Origin: Microbulbifer sp. HZ11
Lineage (GTDB): Bacteria; Pseudomonadota; Gammaproteobacteria; Pseudomonadales; Cellvibrionaceae
NCBI RefSeq assembly: GCF_000708675.1
Contig: NZ_JELR01000002.1
Span: forward strand, 1,054,001 to 1,118,000
DNA: 64,000 bases
Direction of reading: 5' to 3'
Both the position numbers and the translations under genes were made by a program. The notes beneath the pieces are model-generated. The model worked only from the letters and a program-made list of their open reading frames with translations, did no database searches and had not been told where the DNA came from. Below, one piece after another: positions 25,475-32,844 of this stretch. Position 1 is the stretch's first letter, and every line of letters starts with the position of its first letter.

Positions 25475-25926
25475 CTAACTTCTCTCCTGCACTATTGGCT
25501 GCATCTGTTCTTGTTGGATTCGCGTTCCGGGCGCACAAAACTCGGGGCAACGCCGGCGCAGCCCGTGGCTCTCCGGTCGCGTGCCACCGGCCGCTCTCCA
25601 GCCGCTACTCGTAAATGGTAATCCCGTTTGAGCCGAATTCAGACAAACCTGCCTGACCCATCCGGACCCGCCAACAGCCCCGCCTTACCAGGTCGCAAGC
25701 CCCTTGAACCGAAGGCTTTCGAACGAATCGGTGCATATATATAAGTTGCGGAAATATTGCACGGATTCTAGCAGATGGGGTTTAACCACCACAATACAGA
25801 AATAGCCAGCACAGTCTTACCAAATTGGTCTACCCTTCCGATTGCGGCCTTACCAATATAGTGTTAGATTGCAACCAATCATAACGACAACTGACCGCAA
25901 GTCCTTTTCAGCGGAGTCAGGACAAG
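25475..25926. other. 452-bp divergent region between GntR regulator and uxaA
   Basis: The uxaA half holds the operator boxes at 25818-25857. A TATAGT hexamer at 25857-25862 is a possible -10 element that directly abuts the second box, but no good -35 was found. The GntR-proximal half (25475-25760) shows no clear signal or gene. Confidence 0.45.
25818..25857. promoter_or_regulatory. Operator-like boxes before uxaA
   Basis: TTACCAAATTGGTCTACCC (25818-25836) contains overlapping inverted half-sites; AAATTGGTCTACCCTT within it matches the receptor-proximal box at 22893-22908. A second box, GGCCTTACCAAT (25846-25857; complement ATTGGTAAGGCC), shares GGTAAGGCC with the site at 3677. Both lie 70-110 bp before uxaA and next to a possible -10 element, a good position for repression. 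Confidence 0.6.
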
Positions 25927-27450
25927 ATGGATCTCATTCATATACATACCGACGATAACGTCGCCGTCAGCAAGGCGCCTCTGCCCGCCGGCACGCTGGT
26001 CAACTGGCACGGCAGTATGATGCCGCTGGTGACCGATGTACCCGCCATGCACAAGGTCTGCGTGCGCCCGATTGCAGCGGGCCAGCCCGTAATCAAGTAC
26101 GGCCAAGTTATCGGCTTTGCGCGGGAGGACATTGCTCCCGGCACCCATGTGCACGAATTCAATATGCAGGCGGGCGACCATCAGGTGGAGCACGACTTCT
26201 GCCGGGACTATGTGCCGACGGAATACGTCGCGCCAGAGCTGCGCGCCACATTTATGGGATACCGGCGCCCCACAGGCAAAGCCGGCACCCGCAATTATCT
26301 CGCCGTGGTTTCCACGGTAAATTGTTCGGTGACGGTGTCCCGGGCAATCGCCGCGCATTTTCGCGATAGTAGCAAGCTGCGTGATTTCCCCAATGTGGAC
26401 GGTATTGTTGCTCTGGGCCACGACAGTGGCTGCGGCATGTCCACTTCCGGCGAAGGCTACCAGACCTTATTGCGCACCCTCCACGGCTATATCGCACACC
26501 CGAATTTTGCCGGCGTTCTACTGGTTGGCTTGGGTTGCGAGGCCATGCAGATCGGTAGCCTGATGCGGGAAACCGGTCTTCAGGAAGGCGACAACTTCCA
26601 GGTGATGACGATCCAGCAACAGGGGGGTACTCGCGCGGCGATCGAGTCTGGCATCGAGCGCCTGACTGAAATGCTGCCGGCTGCCAATGCTTGCGAGCGC
26701 GAGGTCATCCCGGCATCCGAACTGACCCTGGCGGTTCAGTGTGGCGGCAGTGATGCCTACTCAGGAATTACCGCCAACGCCGGCCTCGGCGCTGCTGCAG
26801 ATATTCTGGTGCGTCAGGGGGGCACCGTGATCTATTCAGAAACCCCGGAGATTTATGGGGCGGAACATTTGCTCACTCGCCGTGCCTGCTCTCCGCACGT
26901 CGCGCAAAAACTGGTGGAGCGGATTAAATGGTGGGAGCATTACACCGCAATCAATGGTGTGGAACTGAACAATAACCCATCCCCGGGCAATAAAGCGGGC
27001 GGCCTGACGACTATTGCCGAAAAATCACTGGGCGCACAGGCAAAAGGCGGCACTACCGCACTACAGGACGTTTACCTGTATGGTGAGCAGGTGCGCGAAA
27101 AAGGGCTGGTGTTTATGGACAGCCCGGGGTTCGACCCGGTATCCGTCACCGGGCAGGTGGCGAGTGGGGCGAACATCGTGTGCTTCACCACCGGGCGCGG
27201 CTCGGCATTTGGTGGCAAACCGGTGCCGAGTATCAAACTGGCGAGCAATTCGAACCTGTTTGAGCGTATGCGTGAAGATATGGATATCGACTGCGGCGGT
27301 ATACTGGATAAACGGTTCACCGTCGCCGAGTGCGGCGAGATGATATTTCAACATATTCTGGCAATCGCTTCCGGCGAGCAGAGTGCCAGTGAAAGGCTGG
27401 ACTACGGCGACAATGAATTTGCACCCTGGCATATCGGCGCGGTGGTGTGA
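25927..27450 (+). CDS. uxaA: Altronate dehydratase UxaA
   Basis: 507 residues, close to the usual length of about 500. It dehydrates D-altronate to 2-keto-3-deoxygluconate in the galacturonate pathway. An N-terminal SAF domain (about residues 1-90, DNVAVSKAPLPAGT...APGTHVHEFN) is followed by the iron-dependent altronate/galactarate dehydratase domain: GYRRPTGKAGTRNYLAVVST near residue 110, HDSGCGMSTSGEG, VGLGCEA, QCGGSDAYSGITANAGLG and MDSPGFDPVSVTGQVASGANIVCFTTGRGS. Conserved Cys residues in these motifs are the likely metal ligands. Ribosome site AGGA is 6 bases from the ATG. It is transcribed alone, with operator boxes upstream and a terminator downstream. Confidence 0.96.
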   Translation: MDLIHIHTDDNVAVSKAPLPAGTLVNWHGSMMPLVTDVPAMHKVCVRPIAAGQPVIKYGQVIGFAREDIAPGTHVHEFNMQAGDHQVEHDFCRDYVPTEYVAPELRATFMGYRRPTGKAGTRNYLAVVSTVNCSVTVSRAIAAHFRDSSKLRDFPNVDGIVALGHDSGCGMSTSGEGYQTLLRTLHGYIAHPNFAGVLLVGLGCEAMQIGSLMRETGLQEGDNFQVMTIQQQGGTRAAIESGIERLTEMLPAANACEREVIPASELTLAVQCGGSDAYSGITANAGLGAAADILVRQGGTVIYSETPEIYGAEHLLTRRACSPHVAQKLVERIKWWEHYTAINGVELNNNPSPGNKAGGLTTIAEKSLGAQAKGGTTALQDVYLYGEQVREKGLVFMDSPGFDPVSVTGQVASGANIVCFTTGRGSAFGGKPVPSIKLASNSNLFERMREDMDIDCGGILDKRFTVAECGEMIFQHILAIASGEQSASERLDYGDNEFAPWHIGAVV

Positions 27451-27463
27451 TGCCATCCAGTCC

Positions 27464-27505
27464 GCCACAAAAAAACCGGCATCAGATGCCGGTTTTTTTT
27501 GTGGC
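27464..27505. terminator. Bidirectional terminator between uxaA and hypX
   Basis: GCCAC, a run of A, CCGGCAT (27464-27482), a CAG loop, ATGCCGG, a run of T and GTGGC (27486-27505) form a near-perfect stem with A and T runs on both sides. It serves the convergent uxaA and hypX-like genes. Confidence 0.93.
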
Positions 27506-27528
27506 CATCGATGGGCAAACGGCAGTAA

Positions 27529-29220
27529 TCAGGCCGTTTCCAGCTCCCGTGGAAAATCCACCAGCGCCGACTGCAGATAGGCAGGCGTGCACTTGGGACA
27601 TTGCTTGTAGACAAAGGCTTTACGTGCGCGGTGATATTCTGCCTGCGGATCAAAGAAAGTGCGCCGCATAATCTCCAGCTCCTCACGACGATAGGCTGCC
27701 AGGGGCTTGATCCGCTCATCCTCGGCGCGACGCTCCCGTTTCTCCGTCAACAACAGGCTGACGCTTTCCGGTGCGGCCAGAGCAGTGCAGTAATCTCGCA
27801 ACTTACGGTTAAAGGCCAGCGGATCTTCCGAAAACAGCAGGTCTGCATAACCGTCCTCCAGCGCCTCCGAGGCAAGCACCGGCATACAGGATGTGGTGTA
27901 GCGCTTCGCCATCTCGCCACCAACCCGGCGCGGCAACAGGTAGGTCCAGTACTCGGAACCGTATAGGCCCATGGTCTGATAATGGGGGTTGATCACAACC
28001 CCATCGCGCACGATGACCAGGTCTGACGCCAGCGCCATCATGGCCCCGCCAGCACCGGCATTGGAGCGCACCGCGGAAACCGTGATCTTGCCCTGGGTAT
28101 GGATCACCTCTGCAACAAAATCATCGATGGCGTTAATGTTTTCCCAGGACTCCTCGGCCGGGTCATCCGCCGCTTCAATGGTATTGAGATGGATACCATT
28201 GCTCCAGAACTCATCCCCGCCCATAAGCACAATCACCTTCACATCGGAAGCCGCCAGCTCGCGGTATTGAGTCAGCAATGCTTTGCACTGCCCGGTGGAC
28301 ATGGCACCGCCGTGGAAGGACCAGAATAGATAGGCCACATTATCGGTGTACTCGACCCAGATATCCTGCACCGCAGGCGGTGCCTCCGGAAGCGCATCCA
28401 CCGGGTAATCCAGCAATGGCGGAATCACGTCTGCCGCCGGTAGTTTGAAGCTACCGGCGACTTTGGCGTGAGAAAGCCACACCGCACCATCTACCGTTGC
28501 CCGACAGATGCGGCCACCGGCACTGACCAGATACGCCCCCGGTGTGCCGGTAAATTCCTGCGCGGCCACGCCGCCGAACAGGTTAACGGTGACCCCGCCG
28601 ATTTCTTCCCGAATACCGGGCAGGCTATCCGCGGCGCGCAGTTTTTTCAGCACTACCGCGGTGGTGTCCTGCTGCCAGTCAATGGCGCGGTCCTTCTGCG
28701 TCATGGTAGGTAACAGACAACCGGGCGCACGGGCTTCATCCAGCGGGCGCGGCACGAAATCATTTTCCATAAAAGACTGGATCGCCTGCTTTACCAATGC
28801 CACAGCGGTGGTGGTAACTTCGCGGCGATAAAGGCTGGATTTAGAGGCGCCGGGACGCAGTGGAAAGTTTTGTGTACCCCAGATATCCCCGGCATCCATG
28901 GTGTCATTGGCCTGCAACAGGGTGACACCCCAGCGGGGCTGCTCCTGGTGGATGGCCCAGTCCAGCGACGAAGGCCCGCGATCGCCTTCGATGCCGGGAT
29001 GCACCACCAGACAGGGCAGCTGCTGCCATATCGCATCGGGAATTTTATGTTTTAAAAACGGACAGATGATCAAATTCGGGCGAAAGCGCTCGACCGCTGC
29101 TTCCATCTCGGTGTCACTGGTAGCTAGTTGCACCAACAGTTCACACCCGGATCGAGACAGTTCGCGGTGCACGCGCTGACTCAAACCATTGAAAGCACTG
29201 CACAGTAGCAGTACGCGCAT
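27529..29220 (-). CDS. hypX: HypX/HoxX-type hydrogenase maturation protein (formyl-CoA to CO)
   Basis: 563-residue two-domain protein. Residues about 1-270 are a methionyl-tRNA-formyltransferase-like domain with the HypX signature HPGIEGDRGPSSLDWAI near residue 73. Residues about 285-500 are an enoyl-CoA hydratase/isomerase-like domain (FWSFHGGAMSTGQC, SNAGAGGAMMALASDLVI, GLYGSEYWTYLLPRRVG). HypX uses formyl-tetrahydrofolate to make formyl-CoA and then CO, the carbonyl ligand of aerobic [NiFe]-hydrogenases. No hydrogenase or other hyp genes occur in the window, so its partner is elsewhere or it serves another purpose. It is transcribed alone, convergent with uxaA. No frame damage is visible. 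The domain architecture fits the family well; what this copy does is uncertain. Confidence 0.85.
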   Translation of the reverse strand: MRVLLLCSAFNGLSQRVHRELSRSGCELLVQLATSDTEMEAAVERFRPNLIICPFLKHKIPDAIWQQLPCLVVHPGIEGDRGPSSLDWAIHQEQPRWGVTLLQANDTMDAGDIWGTQNFPLRPGASKSSLYRREVTTTAVALVKQAIQSFMENDFVPRPLDEARAPGCLLPTMTQKDRAIDWQQDTTAVVLKKLRAADSLPGIREEIGGVTVNLFGGVAAQEFTGTPGAYLVSAGGRICRATVDGAVWLSHAKVAGSFKLPAADVIPPLLDYPVDALPEAPPAVQDIWVEYTDNVAYLFWSFHGGAMSTGQCKALLTQYRELAASDVKVIVLMGGDEFWSNGIHLNTIEAADDPAEESWENINAIDDFVAEVIHTQGKITVSAVRSNAGAGGAMMALASDLVIVRDGVVINPHYQTMGLYGSEYWTYLLPRRVGGEMAKRYTTSCMPVLASEALEDGYADLLFSEDPLAFNRKLRDYCTALAAPESVSLLLTEKRERRAEDERIKPLAAYRREELEIMRRTFFDPQAEYHRARKAFVYKQCPKCTPAYLQSALVDFPRELETA

Positions 29221-29561
29221 TTATACCTCCATGTATATTGATTGTTATTATTTACGTCCCCACATGCTTGCTAAATACACGATGAGACAACAGGATAATA
29301 ATAAAAATTATCCCGAAATCAGCAAGCGATTTAGATTATCTCCCTTCAGTGAGAACCAGGTCCGACTAAATTGTTGCATTAAGTCTGCCAATTTTGCATC
29401 AACCCCTGGTCGTAGAAATAAAAAAGGCACGAGTCTCGTGCCTTTTTTATCAGGTTTTTACGGTATTGAACGAATGACCGGTAAAAACGACCTATCGAAT
29501 TTTTATTCGGTTTCCATGCACCGTGGCGACGGCAATGGATGCCTGCGGGCACCATTGCGGG
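29221..29561. other. 341-bp intergenic region upstream of hypX
   Basis: An AT-rich stretch at 29221-29330, probably including the hypX promoter, then the terminator at 29420-29448. The rest shows no recognisable gene or repeat. Confidence 0.4.
29420..29448. terminator. Bidirectional intrinsic terminator
   Basis: AAAAAAGGCACGAG (29420-29433) and CTCGTGCCTTTTTT (29435-29448) are perfectly complementary. It is 114 bases past the stop of the small minus-strand membrane gene and ahead of hypX. Confidence 0.88.
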
Positions 29562-29753
29562 TCAGGAACGTTCGGGTGCTTTACTCAGCAGTACAATAAT
29601 CAACGTAGCCAGTGGACCGAACAGCAAACTGATTATCCACCAGAAAAGCCCACTGCGATTTTTTCCCTGGGCAAGCCCCGCATTAATCAGAGACAGCGTT
29701 CCCCAGCCAACCAGCCACTCTCGCGACTGGATCATGACCTGATACTCTTCCAT
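29562..29753 (-). CDS. Small membrane protein, unknown function
   Basis: 63 residues with one clear hydrophobic hairpin: GLAQGKNRSGLFWWIISLL then FGPLATLIIVLLSKAPE. The Gly-Pro-containing FGP turn after a KxRS-type basic stretch is common in small conserved bacterial membrane proteins. An AAGGAG ribosome site lies 8 bases before the ATG, and a strong terminator lies downstream, which support a real gene. It follows pepB on the same strand (52 bp gap). No function can be assigned. Confidence 0.6.
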   Translation of the reverse strand: MEEYQVMIQSREWLVGWGTLSLINAGLAQGKNRSGLFWWIISLLFGPLATLIIVLLSKAPERS

Positions 29754-29805
29754 GCGGCGGACTCCTTGAACGTGGTGGCTTTAACCGTAAAAAAATCAGG
29801 CAGCG

Positions 29806-31095
29806 TTAGCTGTCCTGCAGGAAACGGGCAATAGTGCGGAAACCGTGCCCCTTGGCACCTTGCGCCCACTGATCGTTGGCGCCGGGAAGGTAGGAGCCGG
29901 AAAGATCCATATGCACCCAGCCGCGCCCTTCATCACGCACGAATTTCGCGAGAAATGCAGCAGCAGTGGATGCGCCCGGGGTACCATCCATCCCGACGTT
30001 GGCAATTTCTGCAAACCCCGAAGGGATCTGCTCCAGATGAAATTTTTCCAGGGGCAGGCGCCAGGCTTTTTCATTTTCTGCTTTTGCTGCACTCAGCACC
30101 TTGTCCGCCATGGTATCTTCCAGGCTCAGTACCGAGTTGTAGTCCCGCCCTACTGCCATTTTCGCGGCACCAGTCAGGGTTGCTGCGTCGAGAATATACT
30201 TCGGGTTCTGGTCACTGGCTTCCAGCAGACCGTCCGCCAGCACCAAGCGCCCTTCCGCATCGGTATTCAGAATTTCCGCGGTCACACCATTTCTGTAGGT
30301 GATCACATCACCCAGTTTGAAAGCGGTTCCGGAGATCAGGTTCTCCGCACAACACAGGTACAGCTTGACGCGCTTTTGTAATCCACGGGCGATAGCCAGC
30401 GCCAGGCCGCCGCTCACCATGGCAGCGCCGCCCATATCAGATTTCATGTGTGCCATACCGGCGGACGGCTTAATACTGTAGCCACCGGAATCAAAGGTAA
30501 TGCCCTTGCCCACCAGACAGATATCCACTTCTGCATCGCTATTGCCGGTCGGGTTGTAGTCAAGCTGCAGCATGGCGCCGCCACGCACACTGCCACGGCC
30601 CACGTTGTAGATGCCCATAAAGCCTTCATCCAGCAGCGCGTCACCGTCGACGATGCGGTAGCTCACCGCGTCCGGGGCAAGTTTCTGCAACATATCCGCA
30701 GCGCTTTCGGCCAGTGCCCGGGGGAAGATATTTTCCGGAGATCCGTTTGTGATTTCACGCACCCACAAGCCGGCCGCTTTGCGCGCGTCCAACTCCTTGC
30801 GCTCCTCGCCCTCTGCCAGCCCCCAATCCAGGGTGCTCTTGCGGTTAGGGTTGTAGTAACCCGCCCAGAATGCCCAGCGACTCTCCAGGTCCCAGCTGTC
30901 ACCGGCAAGAGTGATGTCGGTAATGCCCATACCATCCAGACGGCGCGCAGCGCGCTGTACTGCCACCAGAAGACCGCCGGTTGCATCCGTGGCATGAATA
31001 CGCGCTTCGGATTCCGCAAAGCTCAGCAGTGCATTTTTCCCCCAGTGCTCTGCCGCCGCAGTTGTTTCCAGCTTTACCTGCATCGCCGTTGTCAT
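29806..31095 (-). CDS. pepB: Leucyl aminopeptidase family protein PepB (M17)
   Basis: 429 residues from MTTAMQVKLETTAAAEHW (31095), close to the 427 of E. coli PepB; the open frame runs 23 codons further upstream, but AAGGTGTGAAG before ATG 31095 is a reasonable ribosome site. A cytosolic dizinc aminopeptidase that removes N-terminal residues from peptides. The M17 signature NTDAEGRLVLADGL is present, as are the metal-binding VGKGITFDSGGYSIKPSAGMAHMKSDMGGAA segment with its catalytic Lys, and the C-terminal MDLSGSYLP. Divergent from the zinc-ribbon membrane gene. Confidence 0.93.
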   Translation of the reverse strand: MTTAMQVKLETTAAAEHWGKNALLSFAESEARIHATDATGGLLVAVQRAARRLDGMGITDITLAGDSWDLESRWAFWAGYYNPNRKSTLDWGLAEGEERKELDARKAAGLWVREITNGSPENIFPRALAESAADMLQKLAPDAVSYRIVDGDALLDEGFMGIYNVGRGSVRGGAMLQLDYNPTGNSDAEVDICLVGKGITFDSGGYSIKPSAGMAHMKSDMGGAAMVSGGLALAIARGLQKRVKLYLCCAENLISGTAFKLGDVITYRNGVTAEILNTDAEGRLVLADGLLEASDQNPKYILDAATLTGAAKMAVGRDYNSVLSLEDTMADKVLSAAKAENEKAWRLPLEKFHLEQIPSGFAEIANVGMDGTPGASTAAAFLAKFVRDEGRGWVHMDLSGSYLPGANDQWAQGAKGHGFRTIARFLQDS

Positions 31096-31131
31096 CTTCA
31101 CACCTTGCTTGATTTCGAGAAATAGAATGAT

Positions 31132-31164
31132 GGGCAGCCTAAAGGCTGCCTGTGTCTGTGACAC
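31132..31164 (-). other. Hairpins in the pepB leader
   Basis: GGCAGCC (31133-31139), TAAA, GGCTGCC (31144-31150) form a perfect 7-bp stem, followed by the short inverted repeat GTGTCTGTGACAC (31152-31164). They lie 37-69 bases upstream of the pepB start in the divergent promoter region. There is no T tract, so they may be part of an operator or a 5'-mRNA structure. Confidence 0.4.
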
Positions 31165-31264
31165 TGTATTGGGTCATTCTAGCAGCCTTGCAAGGGCGGT
31201 TTGCGCCGCCATGGAAAGTGCCGATAAACTTCACAGGCAAAAAATAACAACAAGGATGTGACTT

Positions 31265-32695
31265 ATGGCCGATGCCTGCCACTACCACTCCAGTGCCGAT
31301 GCCGTCTGGCACTGCATGGGCTGCAGCAAGGAATACTGCGGCGACTGCATTCCCGGGTCTGTGGATAACTACTATCAGTCCACCCCCAAATGCGTTCTGT
31401 GTAATAACCGACTGGAAAATGTCGGCGCGAGTAACAAGGCCAAACCCTTTTGGCAGATGGCGCCCTTCTACTTCCGCTATGCCATCACCTCCGGACCGCT
31501 GACGGTTTCCGCTATTTGCGCCGTGGCAGCGCTGGCCATCAGTGGACTTGGCTGGCTTTCTGTACTGGTATTGGTGGCCATGCTGGCGGTGGTGATCCGC
31601 TACAACCTGCTGGTGATCGAAAAACTGGCCAGTGGCGACTTGCAAGCCCCCACATTCGGCGACGCTCAGGACGGGCGTAGTGCAGCAGTGTTTGCGCGGG
31701 TAATCGGCATGATCCTGGTTGCCGGTGGTGGAGGCGCACTGGTTATGAACACCTTCGGTGCAGGCGCCACACAGGCGTACTCCATCGCGCTGTCGCTGCT
31801 CGGCCCCGCGGCAATGATCGTGCTGGCCCTGCAACACAGTCTGCGGGCGGCGGTAAATCCCCTCAAGCTGCTGCACTTTACCCTGATTATCGGCTGGCCC
31901 TACTGGCTGCTATGGCTCTCTACCAGTGCGGTCTCTGCCGCACCAGGATTCCTGCTGCCAATTGTTGCCGGCACACTGCCCGTATGGATGTTGCTGCCCC
32001 TGCTGGCATTTGCTACCAGCTATTTCTCGATCGTCACCAGTGCCATGATGGGGTATATCTGTCTCACCCGGCAGAAGAAGCTGGGCGTCACCTCCCAGGT
32101 GGACGACCAGGACTATCTCGAGGAGCGGGAGTTTGACCGGCGCAAGGGACTTGCAGATGCAAATATCTTCCTGCGCGAAGGGCGATATGAAGAAGCGCGC
32201 AAAACTCTGGTCACGGTTTTGCGTCAGCAGCCCAATGATATTGCCCTGAACGAACGCTACTATCGCCTGCTACTGGCCACCGATGACAAGAAAGCATTGC
32301 GAGAGCTGGGGCCACATCTGCTGGAGCGGTTCGTTACCCTGAACCAGCCCCACAAGGCCGCCGAGTTGTATATGGCTACGCTGCAATCCCAGGGTGCTCC
32401 TGCCATTGATAAATCTCTGTTGCGCCACCAGATCGCCGAGGCACTCTACCGCCAGCGTCACTTCAAACCGGCACTGGCGCTGGTTAACAACCTGCACAAA
32501 GAAGACCCCCACTACACCCGCTTGGATAGCGCATACCTGCTGCTGGCAAAGATCTACATGGATGGATTCAACCGCACGGACAACAGCCGCAAGCTGTTGG
32601 CGTTTGTGCGCGGCAAGTTTCCAAAAAGTGCGGTGCTTGGGGAAGTGAAACAGCTGGAGGCGATTCTCGCCGCGGAGAGCGCGCAGCCAGCATAA
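31265..32695 (+). CDS. Zinc-ribbon, multi-pass membrane protein with C-terminal TPR-like repeats
   Basis: 476 residues, three parts. Residues 1-50 form a B-box-like zinc ribbon (CHYHSSADAVWHCMGCSKEYCGDCIPG...CVLC). Residues about 75-285 contain about six hydrophobic segments (such as GPLTVSAICAVAALAISGLGWLSVLVLVAMLAVV). Residues about 310-476 are helical TPR-like repeats (ANIFLREGRYEEARKTLVTVLRQQPND, then FKPALALVNNLHKEDP). The middle resembles DUF4013-like membrane domains. AAGGATG ribosome site. Function unknown; the shape suggests an inner-membrane scaffold with a cytosolic zinc finger and repeats. Its neighbour across the repeat element is a rhomboid protease, also with a helical-repeat tail. 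Confidence 0.85.
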   Translation: MADACHYHSSADAVWHCMGCSKEYCGDCIPGSVDNYYQSTPKCVLCNNRLENVGASNKAKPFWQMAPFYFRYAITSGPLTVSAICAVAALAISGLGWLSVLVLVAMLAVVIRYNLLVIEKLASGDLQAPTFGDAQDGRSAAVFARVIGMILVAGGGGALVMNTFGAGATQAYSIALSLLGPAAMIVLALQHSLRAAVNPLKLLHFTLIIGWPYWLLWLSTSAVSAAPGFLLPIVAGTLPVWMLLPLLAFATSYFSIVTSAMMGYICLTRQKKLGVTSQVDDQDYLEEREFDRRKGLADANIFLREGRYEEARKTLVTVLRQQPNDIALNERYYRLLLATDDKKALRELGPHLLERFVTLNQPHKAAELYMATLQSQGAPAIDKSLLRHQIAEALYRQRHFKPALALVNNLHKEDPHYTRLDSAYLLLAKIYMDGFNRTDNSRKLLAFVRGKFPKSAVLGEVKQLEAILAAESAQPA

Positions 32696-32710
32696 AAGAG
32701 GCTTCGTGGC

Positions 32711-32823
32711 GGCACCGCTACCGGGTAAAGCCTCGCGAGACACGCCGTGAACCCATCCATGGGGGCTCTGCAAAAACATCCTGTTTTTGAAGGTCTCGCG
32801 AGGCTTTACCCGGCATCGGCGCC
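32711..32823 (-). repeat. Structured palindromic repeat, copy A
   Basis: A 113-bp element. Arms 32711-32741 and 32793-32823 (31 bases each) are complementary at 28 positions. The 51-base core 32742-32792 is the exact reverse complement of the core of copy C (47643-47693). The core contains a small hairpin (CAAAAACATCCTGTTTTTG, 32771-32789) and the palindrome CCCATCCATGGG. It lies between the TPR membrane gene and the rhomboid gene, which converge. Confidence 0.85.
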
Positions 32824-32844
32824 TTCGCATCAAAGGGTAGAGCT

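Noticed and set aside
32711..32823. Structured repeat considered as an insertion sequence or MITE with transposase
   Set aside because: No transposase frame fits within about 113-125 bp and no target-site duplication was evident. A MITE-like origin remains possible, but the covarying arms argue for a folded element.
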